From: JBCDCB01 sp039182735
GTDB taxonomy: Bacteria; Planctomycetota; Phycisphaerae; Phycisphaerales; UBA1924
DNA: 11,191 nt
Direction of reading: 5' to 3'
Assembly: GCA_039182735.1 (NCBI GenBank)
Contig: JBCDCB010000054.1
Span: 1-11,191 of the forward strand
The notes below the pieces were generated by a model, which did not search any database, had not been told where the DNA came from, and saw only the letters and a program-made list of their open reading frames with translations. Of the stretch, positions 1 to 10,486 are shown piece by piece. Every line of letters begins with the position of its first letter. The stretch's first letter is position 1. The position numbers and the translations under genes are program-made.

Positions 1-1037
1 GCCTCGGCGTCCTCGCCGCCTCCTTCACCGAACTCGCCGACCCCTCACGCATCTTCGGCATCTGGTGGTTCACCTTCGCGATGGGCGCCATCATCACCGC
101 GCTCGGCATCGGCAGCATGGGCGCCTTCTCCATCAACCTCCCGCAGTCCGTCTACAAGGTGAACCCCAAAGCAGACTCCGCCCACGGGTCCTTCCTCTTC
201 GGCGTCATGACCGCCATCCTCGGGCTCCCGTGCTTCGGGTTCGTCGCCGGCGCACTCCTCCCCATCGCCGCATCCCTCGGAACACTCATCACGATCCTCG
301 TTTTCGTCTCGCTCGGCGTCGGCATGGCGTTGCCGTACCTCGTCCTCTCCGCGAAGCCCTCGCTCGTCGAGAAGGTCCCGCGCACCGGCCCCGCCAGCGA
401 ACTCGTCAAACAGGTGATGGGCCTGCTCCTCATCGCCGCGGGCGTCTACTTCCTCGGCTCGGGTCTTCTCGCGCTCTTCAGCGGAAACGCCACCGTCCTG
501 CCCTGGTGGGGCAAGGTGGTGCACTGGTGGCTCGTTGCGTTCGCCGCTCTCGCCGCCGGCGGGTGGCTCGCGTGGCGCACCGTCGCGATCACCAAGCGTG
601 CCCTCCCGAGCCTCGCCATGTCGCTCGCCGGGTTGCTGATTGCCGGTGGCGGCGCGTACGCCGCGATCGACTCCACCGTCGAGGCCCGCAACAACTTCTG
701 GAACCCGTACAGCGAAGAGGCGTTCACACAGGCGCTCGACGACGGCCGCATCATCGTCGTGGACTTCACCGCCGAGTGGTGCCTCAACTGCAAGGCGCTC
801 AAGAAGGCCGTCCTCAACCGCAACCCCGTCAAACCGCAGCTGCTCTCCGATCAGGTCGTGCCCATCACCGCCGACCTCACCAGCAGTTCGGCACCGGGGT
901 GGGACTTCCTCCGCGATCTCGGGCAGACGGGCATCCCCACCCTCGCCGTCTTCGGGCCCGGGCTCGAACGCCCTTGGGTCGCCAACGCATACACCTCCCA
1001 GCAGGTCCTCGACGCCATCGAGCGGGCCCGCGGCTGA
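1..1037 (+). CDS. dsbD: Thiol:disulfide interchange protein, DsbD family (C-terminal part, partial)
   Basis: Partial at the left edge: the frame is open from position 3 and ends at TGA 1035-1037, giving about 344 visible residues. The visible part has several hydrophobic membrane segments, then a periplasmic thioredoxin-like domain over about the last 120 residues. The thioredoxin active site is FTAEWCLNCK, with cysteines at 780-782 and 789-791, comparable to the WCxxC site of the DsbD gamma domain. A membrane cysteine in the context GLPCFGFVAGALLP (231-233) fits one of the two transmembrane redox cysteines of DsbD/CcdA proteins. The family passes electrons from cytoplasmic thioredoxin across the inner membrane to periplasmic or cytochrome c maturation partners. 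The N-terminal alpha domain and first helices lie outside the window, so a full DsbD and a shorter CcdA-thioredoxin fusion cannot be told apart. No terminator is evident before the tRNA promoters. Confidence 0.85.
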   Translation, partial: LGVLAASFTELADPSRIFGIWWFTFAMGAIITALGIGSMGAFSINLPQSVYKVNPKADSAHGSFLFGVMTAILGLPCFGFVAGALLPIAASLGTLITILVFVSLGVGMALPYLVLSAKPSLVEKVPRTGPASELVKQVMGLLLIAAGVYFLGSGLLALFSGNATVLPWWGKVVHWWLVAFAALAAGGWLAWRTVAITKRALPSLAMSLAGLLIAGGGAYAAIDSTVEARNNFWNPYSEEAFTQALDDGRIIVVDFTAEWCLNCKALKKAVLNRNPVKPQLLSDQVVPITADLTSSSAPGWDFLRDLGQTGIPTLAVFGPGLERPWVANAYTSQQVLDAIERARG

Positions 1038-1067
1038 CCGGCACGTCCGATCAGCCCGCCCGAATCG

Positions 1068-1096
1068 TTGACTCCGCGCGAATCCGAGGCTACGTT
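1068..1096 (+). promoter_or_regulatory. Possible upstream sigma70-type promoter for tRNA-Gly
   Basis: TTGACT (1068-1073) and TACGTT (1091-1096) are separated by exactly 17 nt, about 50 nt upstream of tRNA-Gly. The -35 box is a 5/6 match and the -10 box a weak 3/6. It lies in the gap after the dsbD stop. It could be a second, more distal start for the tRNA; the nearer candidate at 1108-1136 has the better -10. Confidence 0.35.
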
Positions 1097-1107
1097 CGTT
1101 CCTCCGC

Positions 1108-1136
1108 TTGCCGCTCACCGGCGGGCGGGGCACAAT
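1108..1136 (+). promoter_or_regulatory. Likely sigma70-type promoter for tRNA-Gly
   Basis: TTGCCG (1108-1113) and CACAAT (1131-1136) are 17 nt apart, each a 4/6 match to consensus. Transcription would start near 1143, only a few bases before the mature tRNA 5' end at 1147. The spacer is GC-rich. This is inferred from position and spacing only. Confidence 0.45.
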
Positions 1137-1146
1137 CAATGACCAC

Positions 1147-1218
1147 GCGGGTGTAGCTCAGTGGTAGAGCGTCACGTTGCCAACGTGAATGTCGAGGGTT
1201 CGAATCCCTTCACCCGCT
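1147..1218 (+). tRNA. tRNA-Gly (anticodon GCC)
   Basis: A complete cloverleaf can be drawn. Acceptor GCGGGTG (1147-1153) pairs with CACCCGC (1211-1217). The D stem is GCTC/GAGC. The anticodon stem TCACG/CGTGA holds loop TTGCCAA with anticodon GCC at 1179-1181. The T stem GAGGG/CCCTT holds TTCGAAT. The discriminator is T1218, usual for bacterial tRNA-Gly. CCA is not encoded, so it must be added after transcription. It reads GGC, and by wobble GGU, codons. Confidence 0.97.
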
Positions 1219-1228
1219 TTGGACGACG

Positions 1229-1252
1229 CGGCCTCCCCTCGGGAGGCCGTTT
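1229..1252 (+). terminator. Rho-independent terminator after tRNA-Gly
   Basis: CGGCCTCC (1229-1236) and GGAGGCCG (1242-1249) form a perfect 8-bp GC-rich stem with a 5-nt loop, followed by TTT and a T-rich run (TTTGTCATTT). It lies 11 nt past tRNA-Gly and before the oppositely oriented tRNA-Arg. The T-run is on the + side only, so it best serves tRNA-Gly, although the hairpin could also stop the tRNA-Arg transcript. Confidence 0.75.
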
Positions 1253-1278
1253 GTCATTTCGGATCCGACGCGCGCAAG

Positions 1279-1351
1279 CACGCCCGGGTGGATTCGAACC
1301 ACCAACTTCTGGCTCCGGAGGCCAGCGCTCTATCCATTGAGCTACGGGCGC
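1279..1351 (-). tRNA. tRNA-Arg (anticodon CCG)
   Basis: On the minus strand, acceptor GCGCCCG (1351-1345) pairs with CGGGCGT (1286-1280), with one G-U pair, and the discriminator is G at 1279. The D arm has TAGCTCAATGGATAGAGC. The anticodon stem CTGGC/GCCAG holds loop CTCCGGA with anticodon CCG at 1318-1316. The T stem GGTGG/CCACC holds TTCGAAT. CCA is not encoded. It reads CGG codons. It is tail-to-tail with tRNA-Gly and divergent from the MFS gene. No good promoter boxes are visible in the short gap 1352-1409, which does hold a small hairpin TGCCCC/GGGGCA (1362-1376). Confidence 0.97.
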
Positions 1352-1409
1352 ACGTCCGGCGTGCCCCGCCGGGGCAGACGCGCGACCCGCCAGTGTAGCG
1401 TGTGCCGCC

Positions 1410-2645
1410 GTGACGGACGACACGCCGAAATCGCCAGCAAAGCCCGCCGATCTACGCCCGGTGCTCGCGCTCGTCTTCCTCTGCTCCCTCGGCACCGGCG
1501 CGATCACCACTGGCGTCTTCTTCATCGCGCGCGAACGATTCGAGTTCAGCGCCACCCACAACCTCGCGCTCGCGCTCGTCATGAGCATGGTCTACATCCC
1601 CGCGGCGTGGTGGTCGGGGCCCATCGTGCGCGCGCTCCGCGCACGCTTCTTCAAGACCACGCAGCGCGTGCTGCTCACCATGCTCATCGGGATGTCCGCG
1701 CTCTGCGCCTTGCCTCCGCTCGCGCCGAGTCCGCTCGCGCTGTGGATCTTCGCGCTGTGCTACATGCCGCTCACCGGTTTGTTCTGGCCGGTCATCGAGT
1801 CGTACCTCTCAGGCGGACGCACCGGCCAGCCCCTCCGGCGCGCGGGCGGGCTCTTCAACGTCTCCTGGTCCGTCGCCATCCCGATCGCCTACTGGCTCAT
1901 GTCCCCCTTCATGGAACGCGCACCCCTCGCCACGCTCGTCGGGCTTGCCTTTGTGCACGGGTTCTGCGTCCCGGTCGCGCTTCGGCTGACGCATGAGCCG
2001 GCGCGCCATCTCATCGACACGGGTGACGATCACCTGACACTCGACGAACGCGCGATCTACACGCGTCTGCTCGCCGGCGCACGCCGACTGCTCCTCGCCA
2101 GCTACGTCCTGATGTCCGCGCTCGCGCCGATGGCGCCCACCGTGCTCGAACGCGTCGGGCTCGAGCACGGCGAGAAGACCGCCGCGTGGTCTGTTGTCCA
2201 CGTCAGCCGCGTGGTCACCTTCGCCCTGCTCGCGGCGTTCTCGTTCTGGCACGGCAAGGCGTGGCCCCTCGCGCTCGGCGCTGCGGCGATGCTCTTCGGC
2301 TTCGTGGGCACGCTCACCGCGCCGAGCGTCGCGCTCATCGTGCCGGTCCTCGCGCTGCTCGGCGTCGGGCTCGGCGCCGCCTACGCCGCCTCGTTCTACT
2401 ACGCGATGGAGGTCGGCGGCGCGGAAGTCGATGCTGGCGGCAAGCACGAAGCGATCATCGGAATGGGCTATGCCGTCGGACCGCTCATCGCCCTCATCGC
2501 CGCGGCGACGCCTGTGCTCGCCGAACACGCCTCGACGGGCGTCGCGATCCTCGTCGGGTGCGCCGCGTGCGTGCTCTTCGCCGATGCCGTCAGGGCGGCC
2601 CGACCCGGTCCGCCGGCACATGAAAAAACCCCAGACCTGCATTGA
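1410..2645 (+). CDS. MFS-type transporter, 12 predicted helices
   Basis: This 411-residue integral membrane protein starts at GTG 1410 and stops at TGA 2643-2645. I count about twelve hydrophobic segments, at residues roughly 15-40, 50-73, 85-105, 107-130, 144-166 and 172-190 in the first half and six more after residue 222. A hydrophilic loop around residues 190-222 matches the usual MFS 6+6 split. The short arginine-rich loop after helix 2 (IVRALRARFF) resembles the cytoplasmic 2-3 loop of the superfamily. No substrate-specific motif is recognisable, so the cargo is unknown. No clear Shine-Dalgarno precedes the GTG. A start at a later in-frame codon would cut into helix 1, so GTG 1410 is kept. 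It is divergent from tRNA-Arg with a 58-bp gap, and convergent with the DUF1570 gene. Confidence 0.8.
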   Translation: MTDDTPKSPAKPADLRPVLALVFLCSLGTGAITTGVFFIARERFEFSATHNLALALVMSMVYIPAAWWSGPIVRALRARFFKTTQRVLLTMLIGMSALCALPPLAPSPLALWIFALCYMPLTGLFWPVIESYLSGGRTGQPLRRAGGLFNVSWSVAIPIAYWLMSPFMERAPLATLVGLAFVHGFCVPVALRLTHEPARHLIDTGDDHLTLDERAIYTRLLAGARRLLLASYVLMSALAPMAPTVLERVGLEHGEKTAAWSVVHVSRVVTFALLAAFSFWHGKAWPLALGAAAMLFGFVGTLTAPSVALIVPVLALLGVGLGAAYAASFYYAMEVGGAEVDAGGKHEAIIGMGYAVGPLIALIAAATPVLAEHASTGVAILVGCAACVLFADAVRAARPGPPAHEKTPDLH

Positions 2646-2692
2646 CTGCAAGCCCGGGGCGTTGAGTAAGAGGGAAGCCCGGATTATGCAGG
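2636..2692 (+). repeat. Nested inverted repeat at the 3' end of the MFS gene
   Basis: CCTGCAT (2636-2642) is exactly complementary to ATGCAGG (2686-2692). Inside it CCGGG (2654-2658) is complementary to CCCGG (2678-2682). The structure straddles the MFS stop codon. There is no T-run after it, so it is not a standard intrinsic terminator. It could stabilise the mRNA end, act in Rho-dependent termination, or be chance in GC-rich DNA. Confidence 0.3.
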
Positions 2693-2959
2693 GACAGCAA
2701 GACTGAGCGCGTCACTCGGCGTGCTGAAACACGGATCGCGCTGTTGCTTGTACACGGCACACGGATGCGACGTGGGGTCCCTTTCCATTGTCGAAGATAC
2801 TGTTCGCTTTGGGGGCGGGCAAGCATCTACGTCCGAAAGTCTTACCTTTCGACGCCGAAACTTTCGCGGCCAACCCCGACCCGGTTCCCGCCTTGTTCGG
2901 CCTTTCTGCTCACCACCGACCGACGCCCGATAATGGCACGCCCGGTGCCCTGCAAGGCC
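2646..2959. other. Convergent intergenic region, 314 bp, no gene recognised
   Basis: The region lies between the ends of the MFS gene (+) and the DUF1570 gene (-) and should hold two 3' ends. Open frames cross it, but none has a ribosome binding site, consistent GC-rich third positions or a recognisable protein. Visible structure includes a CGAAAG/CTTTCG hairpin with a 6-nt loop (2834-2851), directly followed by a second CGAAA/TTTCG palindrome (2857-2866). A GGCAC/GTGCC hairpin (2935-2949) lies just past the DUF1570 stop and might end that transcript, though it lacks a strong T-run. No known RNA family was recognised. Confidence 0.5.
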
Positions 2960-3999
2960 TCAAAGCGGCGATCGACCCGCCGCGATCGCTTCGCGGGATC
3001 CGGTCGAAACCACGCGCCCGATGAACGCCTCGTACGACGCCGCCAACGCCTCGAGGTCTTCGCCGAAGTACAGGCGGAAGACCTCGTCGCCGGTGCGCCC
3101 CGCGAGCGCCAGGCGGGCCGCACGCTCGCCGTACGCGTCGCTCATCACTTTGCCCAGGTTGCCGCTCGCGGCGTCGCGCAGCAGCAGCGCCAACGACGCG
3201 CGATGCGCACCCTCGTCGCCCTCCTGCAGGAAGTGCACCAACGCCCACAGCTGCGCGTAGAACGTCAGGATCCGGTCGCTCGTCTCCCCCAGGTAATCCT
3301 GCGGCCTGCTCTGCAGCAACTCACTCAGCGGTGCCAGTTCGCCCTTGCTGTGCGCGAGCCGCAACTGATCGAAACGCTCCGTGTTCGCCCACGCCTTGAA
3401 TCGCGGCAGCGAGTGCGACCAGCGGTGCCCCTCCATGTACGCCGCGATCCCCTCCTCGAGGTAGACCGGCAACTGCTCCTTGAATGCCCGCTGCGTGTAC
3501 TGGTGCCAGCCCTCGTGCGCCGCGATCGCCATGGTGTCGTACAGACCGAGGTCGTAATAAACGCCGACGCCCCGCGCCGCGAACCCGCCGCGCTGGATGC
3601 CCACCAACTGCTCGGCCTGCTGGCCCATCAGGCGCTTGGTCACCGTTTCCCACTGCGTGCGCGAGTCCATCAGGTACGTATCCAGCCGCGTCCGAGGCAG
3701 CGGCAGGGGGGTGATCGCCGTGCGGTAGTGCGCCAGCGCATACTCGCTGAACGACGCCAGCCGATCGCGCAGCACCGTGTCGCTCTCGGTCGTGAACACG
3801 CGGAAGTGACGCGTGCGGATCACCTGCCCGGGGAACTGCGCGAAGTTCCAGTCCTCGACGCTCAGCACCTCGGGCGTCGCGACGACGCCCGCGTTGCCGT
3901 CGCCCATCAGTTCGTCCGCCGTGATCGCGCCGGACTGCGCAAAGGCGATCGCCGAGGCGGTCAGCGCGACGAGCGCGCCGGTTCGAAGAATCGTGCTGC

Positions 4000-4003
<4 letters not shown>
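2960..4003 (-). CDS. Secreted DUF1570-type (HExxH) metalloprotease-like protein
   Basis: This 347-residue protein starts at ATG 4003-4001 and stops at TGA 2962-2960. The N-terminus is a signal peptide, a hydrophobic run over residues 6-20 with a likely SPase I site after AFA (residues 20-22). The key motif is AHEGWHQYTQ, an HExxH zinc site (His163, Glu164, His167), followed by YLEEGIAAYMEG. There Glu183 or Glu184 is the likely third ligand, the gluzincin-like arrangement seen in the planctomycete-rich DUF1570 family. Proteolysis is inferred from the motif; no substrate is known. The start is well supported: GGAGG (minus strand, 4015-4011) sits 7 nt upstream inside the valS 3' end, and the ATG overlaps the valS TGA (ATGA), implying translational coupling. 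The open frame runs upstream to 4609, but that part lies over valS in another frame and is not used. Confidence 0.8.
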
Positions 4004-8007
<4,004 letters not shown>

Positions 8008-8098
8008 ATCGGGCTCCTGCGGCGTGAATCTCGCGAAAGTCGCATCGTAGCGGGCTCGATAGACTCCATGACGCGCCGCGATCGGGAAGGAGCCCGTG
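8008..8098. promoter_or_regulatory. Divergent valS / TPR-gene regulatory gap
   Basis: This 91-bp gap must hold both divergent promoters. Both ribosome sites are clear: AGGAG for valS (minus strand, 8018-8014) and AAGGAG for the TPR gene (8087-8092). Weak -10-like boxes are TACGAT (minus strand) and TAGACT (plus strand), neither with a good -35. No T-box leader structure is visible; the gap is too short for one ahead of valS. Confidence 0.5.
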
Positions 8099-9130
8099 AT
8101 GTCAGACCCGCCTCAGACCAACGCAAACCTCGGGAAGTGGATCGGAGCCGCCGTGCTCGCGATCGTCGCCGTCGGGATCGCATGGCTCGCGTGGCAAACC
8201 GTCAACGCGCCGCCCGCGTCGGCACCGGCGCAGACCCAGCAGGCGGAAGCGGGCAGCGTCTCGGACATCGAATCCGTGCGCCGGACCCTCGACGCCGCGG
8301 GCGTCTATCTGCAGCAGCAAGAGCCGGAGAAGGCGGAGGCGATCCTCGTGGACGCGGTCGCCTCGAACCAGGCCGACCAGGACCTGCGTTTCCTGCTCGC
8401 CGAGACGTACCTCGTGCTCGATCGCAAGCAGGAGGCGCTCGAGCAGTACGAAGCGGGGATTTTCATCGGGCCCGACCATCCCGAGTACCGCCACGCCGCC
8501 GGCACGCTCGCCGCGGAACTCGGGCGACCCGAAGACGCCGAGGCGCACTGGGGCGTTGCGCAGAAGAACGATCCGACCAACCCCAAGTACCCGCTCTACC
8601 GCGCGCAGATGCAGCGATTGCTCGGGCGCGTGGACGAGGCACGCGCGAACCTCACGCTCGCCGTCCGGCTCGACGAGACGCTCGCGCTGGCGTGGGGCAC
8701 GCTCGCGGCGATCGCGCTCGACGAGAACAACGCCCGCATCGCTCTGCACTATCTGGACAACGCCCAGAAGCACGAGCCCGATCGTCTCGAGTGGCGCATC
8801 ATGGAAGCGCGCGCGCACCGCCGTCTCAACGACCCCGAGACCGCCGTCACGCTGCTCAACGCGGTGCCCGATTCCGAACGTCTCGCGAGCACCCCGATGA
8901 TGATCGAGATGTCGATGTCGCTCGCCATGCTGGGGCAGCCCGAGCGGGCGGCGAGCATGCTCGAATCCGCGGCACAGCTGCGACCCGACGACGCCGAACT
9001 GGTCTATCAGGCGGCGCTGTGGCTCGATCGCGTCGGCGAGGGCGATCGGGCGAGCGAGTTCGCCGCCGACGCCGCCTTCATGGGGCACGAAGGCGCTAAA
9101 CGCTGGCTCGAAGCGCGCGCGCGGGGCTGA
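8099..9130 (+). CDS. Membrane-anchored tetratricopeptide repeat protein
   Basis: 343 residues with start ATG 8099, preferred over in-frame GTG 8096 because AAGGAG (8087-8092) then stands 6 nt away rather than 3. A short cytoplasmic N-terminus is followed by one transmembrane helix (about residues 13-33, GAAVLAIVAVGIAWLAW), then a proline/alanine/glutamine-rich linker to about residue 52. The rest is alpha-helical TPR repeats of about 34 residues, with recognisable units such as LRFLLAETYLVLDRKQEALEQ, AAGTLAAELGRPEDAEAHW and PLYRAQMQRLLGRVDEARAN. TPR proteins are protein-interaction scaffolds; partner and pathway cannot be read from the sequence. It is most likely exposed outside the cytoplasmic membrane and tethered by the N-terminal helix. 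The stop is at 9128-9130, 32 bp before queD, so the two may be cotranscribed. Confidence 0.85.
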   Translation: MSDPPQTNANLGKWIGAAVLAIVAVGIAWLAWQTVNAPPASAPAQTQQAEAGSVSDIESVRRTLDAAGVYLQQQEPEKAEAILVDAVASNQADQDLRFLLAETYLVLDRKQEALEQYEAGIFIGPDHPEYRHAAGTLAAELGRPEDAEAHWGVAQKNDPTNPKYPLYRAQMQRLLGRVDEARANLTLAVRLDETLALAWGTLAAIALDENNARIALHYLDNAQKHEPDRLEWRIMEARAHRRLNDPETAVTLLNAVPDSERLASTPMMIEMSMSLAMLGQPERAASMLESAAQLRPDDAELVYQAALWLDRVGEGDRASEFAADAAFMGHEGAKRWLEARARG

Positions 9131-9162
9131 CTTCCCGGCTCACAGGGCTATCCTTCGCCCCT

Positions 9163-9525
9163 ATGCGAGCGACCATCGTCCGCACATTCGCCTTCGACGC
9201 CGCCCCCCGCCTGGACACCTTCCCGGACGGGCACAAGTGCACGCGCGTGCACGGGCACACGTTCTCGTGCGACGTCGTCGTCGAGGGCGAGGTCGATCCC
9301 ACGACGGGGTACATCCTCGACTTCGGCGAACTGAAAGCGGCGATCGAGCCGCTGCGTCAACGGCTCGATCACCACTACTTGAACGATGTCGAAGGGCTCG
9401 ACAAGCCCACGGCGGAGCTGCTCGCCAAGTGGATCTACGACCGCCTCGCCCCGAACGTGCCGGGGCTGGTCGAGATCGTGCTCCGCGAAACGCCCAGCAA
9501 CCGGGTCCACTACCGCGGCGAGTGA
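9163..9525 (+). CDS. queD: 6-carboxytetrahydropterin synthase (QueD)
   Basis: 120 residues, about the length of E. coli QueD and closely similar throughout. QueD converts 7,8-dihydroneopterin triphosphate to 6-carboxy-5,6,7,8-tetrahydropterin in the queuosine/7-deazaguanine tRNA-modification pathway. Features seen are GHKC with catalytic Cys26, HGH with zinc ligands His30 and His32, DHHYLND (69-75) with the catalytic histidine, KPTAE (81-85), and the pterin-binding RET (Glu109). The odd point is that the first zinc ligand, normally His in AAHRL, is Pro15 here (AAPRL, codon CCC at 9205-9207, one base from CAC). The family call is firm; activity is uncertain. No other queuosine gene is in the window. 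No clear Shine-Dalgarno precedes ATG 9163. Its TGA abuts the stop of the convergent gene with no gap. Confidence 0.9.
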   Translation: MRATIVRTFAFDAAPRLDTFPDGHKCTRVHGHTFSCDVVVEGEVDPTTGYILDFGELKAAIEPLRQRLDHHYLNDVEGLDKPTAELLAKWIYDRLAPNVPGLVEIVLRETPSNRVHYRGE

Positions 9526-10323
9526 TCAGCCCGCGTCGGCGTCGGTGTCGTTCGAAACAACCACGATGCGCGTCTTCGGGCCGCGCGCCGGGCTCATGCG
9601 ACGCTCGGGCTCCGCGCTCGCCCGATCAGCGCCGGGCATGTCCTGCGGCTCGGGGCGAACGCGGATGATCGCGCGGGGCTCGATGGGCCCGTTGCTCACG
9701 CCGCGCGCGTCCACGCCCTGCATGAGCGCGCGCCCGTTGACGTGCGTGCGCACGGTCTTGATGTATCCCTGCTCATCGAGCCAGAGGTTCTTCGCCGCGC
9801 GGAGCTCTTCGAGGATCTCGGCGGAGCGGTCTTCCGTGCGCACGAACTGGAGCGCTCGCCGCCCGGGCGTGCGCACGAAGGGGAAGTCGCGCGCGAGGAT
9901 GTCGACGATCTCGTCGTCGAGGCGCTGGTAGGGGCTGATCGCGACGACGGGCAGGTTGTCGTACGAAAGGCGGACGAAGATCACGCGCCCGAGTTCGCTC
10001 TCCGGTGCGCCGAATCCCGCGGGACCGGGGAAGCCCCCGAGCGTCAACTCATCGACCTCGGTGCGCCCGCCGATGGGCAGTCGGCTGGTCCAGACGCGAC
10101 CGTTCTCGAGCCGGCTGACATCGTCGATGCGGTTGACCGGGAAGGGGGCGGCGTTGAGGATCGGCTCGTTGCGCGGGTCGCCCAGCGGGAGGAACCCGCG
10201 CGACGTCTCGAAGCCCGAGTCGCGCGAGGGCTCCGACGAACGCGTGTAGCTGTTGACCTGCGCGAAGGACGCGGACGCGAGCGCCGCGATCGCGGCAACG
10301 GCGGTGATGGAACGGATGGTCAT
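9526..10323 (-). CDS. Exported hypothetical protein
   Basis: 265 residues from ATG 10323-10321 to TGA 9528-9526. The start is chosen because it gives a clean signal peptide (MTIRSITAVAAIAALASASF, cleavage likely after SFA) and because AGGGAG (minus strand, 10338-10333) lies 9 nt upstream. The frame is open further up to 10644, but that stretch reads as arginine-rich noise. The mature protein has a proline/glycine-rich N-terminal part (to about residue 108), a central beta/alpha region (GRVIFVRLSYDNLPVVAIS, then DDEIVDILARDFPFVRTPGRR), a short helix around 166-180, and a charged, proline-rich tail ending in TRIVVVSNDTDADAG. I see no catalytic motif, lipobox or C-terminal anchor and do not recognise the family. 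The 163-bp upstream gap (10324-10486) shows no convincing promoter. Confidence 0.7.
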   Translation of the reverse strand: MTIRSITAVAAIAALASASFAQVNSYTRSSEPSRDSGFETSRGFLPLGDPRNEPILNAAPFPVNRIDDVSRLENGRVWTSRLPIGGRTEVDELTLGGFPGPAGFGAPESELGRVIFVRLSYDNLPVVAISPYQRLDDEIVDILARDFPFVRTPGRRALQFVRTEDRSAEILEELRAAKNLWLDEQGYIKTVRTHVNGRALMQGVDARGVSNGPIEPRAIIRVRPEPQDMPGADRASAEPERRMSPARGPKTRIVVVSNDTDADAG

Positions 10324-10486
10324 CTCTGTGCTCTCCCTGCGGCCCGACTTGAACGAACTGTGCGCACGATCTGTCATCGCGCGCCGCCTGTGCGGATTGA
10401 AACGATCCAACTGAGAGTGTGATTCCTGCTGCGCGCCGATCAACGCCGAATCGGGGGGCTCGGGGCGGATTGTGCCATTCGCGCGG

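Noticed and set aside
2620..2706. Small plus-strand ORF starting MKKPQTCIDC overlapping the MFS 3' end
   Set aside because: The CxxC and basic start look attractive, but it has no ribosome site, 28 codons, and mostly overlaps MFS coding sequence and the inverted repeat.
2788..3024. Plus-strand ORF starting MSKILFALGAGKH in the convergent gap
   Set aside because: It needs a TTG start without a ribosome site, and its third codon positions are not GC-biased. The second half is antisense to DUF1570.
8096..8101. GTG 8096 as the start of the TPR protein
   Set aside because: Only 3 nt from the AAGGAG site; ATG 8099 has proper 6-nt spacing.
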